From the NCBI RefSeq assembly GCF_001544795.2, contig NZ_FCOI02000006.1:1-64000 (forward strand): a stretch of 64,000 nucleotides of DNA, in the 5' to 3' direction. A program made the translations under genes and the position numbers. Shown here piece after piece: positions 63,027-64,000 of the stretch. Each line of letters starts with the position of its first letter. The stretch's first letter is position 1. Under the pieces are notes generated by a model. That model saw only the letters and a program-made list of their open reading frames with translations, was not told where the DNA came from and ran no database searches. The stretch is from Caballeronia temeraria (GTDB taxonomy: Bacteria; Pseudomonadota; Gammaproteobacteria; Burkholderiales; Burkholderiaceae).

Positions 63027-63328
63027 TTTCACGCGTTTGCCATTTCTACAAAGTCCCGCGCCGGCGACCGGGTCCTAGCTTCGTGGACGCGCTCCGCGCG
63101 CCGATGGTCTTGTCCATTGTCGCGAGCCTTGCCGGGTGTGCGCCGTCCGGTGACCCCGGACGTCGAGCGGTGGAGCAGGACAGCCAGGCCTACCGATGCG
63201 CCGGTTTCAACCCTGTCGCCGACGAAACGAGCTATCCCGCAGATGTCGAACTTGCCAGTAGGACGCTCCAGCGTTCGCCCGCTTGCTCCAAAGCGACGAC
63301 GGGCCTGGCATCGGGCGAGAAGCCATGA
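63023..63328 (+). CDS. Possible small lipoprotein
   Basis: 101 residues from a GTG overlapping the previous stop (an internal ATG at 63104 would give 74). A basic n-region (VPRRRPG) leads to a hydrophobic stretch with lipobox SLAGC. The mature part has two further cysteines (YRCAGFNPVADETSYPADVE, SPACSK). Unknown function. Confidence 0.4.
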   Translation: MISRVCHFYKVPRRRPGPSFVDALRAPMVLSIVASLAGCAPSGDPGRRAVEQDSQAYRCAGFNPVADETSYPADVELASRTLQRSPACSKATTGLASGEKP

Positions 63329-63706
63329 AGAGCTTGTTGAAGAAGCGGCCACGAAGCCTGATATTGAACCGTGCGTACGATTGAACGATGTACGGCGCGC
63401 GGATTCGCGTGTTCGGCAACAAATTGCATTACCTACAGACCGGAGGCGGCGTGCGCGCGACCCTAACAATCCGTGGTTGCGGCGTCCCGCCGATAGAACC
63501 ATCCGATGTTCTCGCACTTATGGCTGCCGAGGGCCTTGTCTGCAGGCAAGACACCGGCCCGCGGCGTCTCGAATTCGTCTGCTATGGTCAAGCCGCTGCG
63601 TTTCACAGGTTCGCGTCAAGCGCATTGATGCTGTCGGGCGTCATTTCCGTCACCTTGCAGCGAACCGATTGTCCCGAGCAAAGCGGCCCCGGCGCATCGC
63701 GTTTGT
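63329..63706. other. Region without a convincing gene
   Basis: A plus-strand frame from 63388 (108 residues) contains RATLTIRGCGVPPIEPSDVL but I recognise no family and it overlaps the nadE remnant. Treated as unassigned. Confidence 0.3.
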
Positions 63707-64000
63707 TCACGTAGCTTTCGTCGCGGCCGAGGCGATGAGCGACTCTCGGTCTGCATTGGGCACTTTCGTGTCCAACCGGTCCTCTGCACTCGGCGACCCT
63801 GCAAGCGCACCGCCGCTGCGCTTACTTGAGCCCGGAAGCGGCATGCGTCGCGTTGCCACGTTCGCGAGTCATCGCTCGTTCTGTTCGGTTCGGTCTGCGT
63901 GCTGCTCGGACACGTGTACGAGATGACAAAAATGGTGCTCGATACGCGAAAGCGCGTAAAGCGCAGCTGCGTGCCTCACTTCATTGCGATCGCCCTCAAA
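63707..64000 (-). pseudogene. Partial, internally deleted copy of nadE and its upstream region
   Basis: At 63707-63850 the minus strand reads SGGALAGSPSAEDRLDTKVP and NADRESL, a degraded version of nadE residues around KVPTADLESL; plus-strand GAGCGACTCT and GGCACTTTCGT align with 49867-49900. The copy then jumps to a start-codon context (GAGTCATCGCTC at 63866, compare 50535) and continues with upstream DNA including GCGTAAAGCGC near 63952, which also lies upstream of nadE at 50610. About 550 coding bases are missing between. Confidence 0.6.

Noticed and set aside
1..64000. Search for CRISPR arrays, rRNA and tRNA genes
   Set aside because: No regularly spaced repeats with unique spacers, and no rRNA or cloverleaf-like segments noticed; a covariance-model scan would be needed to exclude a tRNA fully.

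Overview
The window looks like an accessory stretch of a secondary replicon (chromid or megaplasmid) of a Burkholderia-related betaproteobacterium (Burkholderia, Paraburkholderia or Caballeronia). The evidence is GC-rich coding DNA and a gene set typical of that group: KfrA-like and HU proteins, YciE, DUF4142, CsbD and Mn-catalase stress proteins, trehalose enzymes and a TpsA-like adhesin. I saw no rRNA, tRNA, CRISPR array, or rep/par genes.

Layout. 1-2380: three transposase genes (an IS5-like N-terminus cut by the window edge, an IS110-type gene, an IS5/IS427-type gene with a -1 frameshift). 2415-8271: visibly more AT-rich DNA that I read as a defence island. It holds a metallophosphoesterase-STAND ATPase, a divergent TIR-like protein with a beta-rich C-terminus, and a two-gene operon of a RusA-like resolvase and a nuclease-like/HEPN-like protein. 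9.3-24.7 kb: a chromatin/plasmid-maintenance block (SET methyltransferases, HU, RHH, KfrA, tyrosine recombinase, a double-HTH protein). In it a four-gene unit (SET, small protein, HU, RHH) occurs twice, and the first copy is decaying. 24.9-44 kb: many broken genes (aminotransferase, TpsA-like, treZ, integrase, response regulator, SDR, Gfo/Idh/MocA oxidoreductase, LigD, penicillin-binding protein) around a few intact ones, including vapBC, a CTP-synthase-like amidotransferase protein and a DUF2934-maltokinase fusion. 44-64 kb: an unusual ABC exporter fused to kinase-like and receiver domains, a response regulator, nadE, a glycosyltransferase-glf-glycosidase operon, a YihY-type membrane protein, stress proteins, and a RecQ-like helicase.

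How the genes may work together. The 2.4-8.3 kb genes probably act against phages or plasmids, through a sensor ATPase, a NAD-directed or ligand-gated TIR effector, and a structure-specific nuclease pair. The 9-24 kb block probably packages or maintains the replicon. The right half serves stress tolerance (catalase, ferritin-like proteins, trehalose/maltose metabolism, surface galactofuranose). Pseudogenes and internally deleted duplicates are so common that genome decay after duplication is the main theme outside the intact operons.
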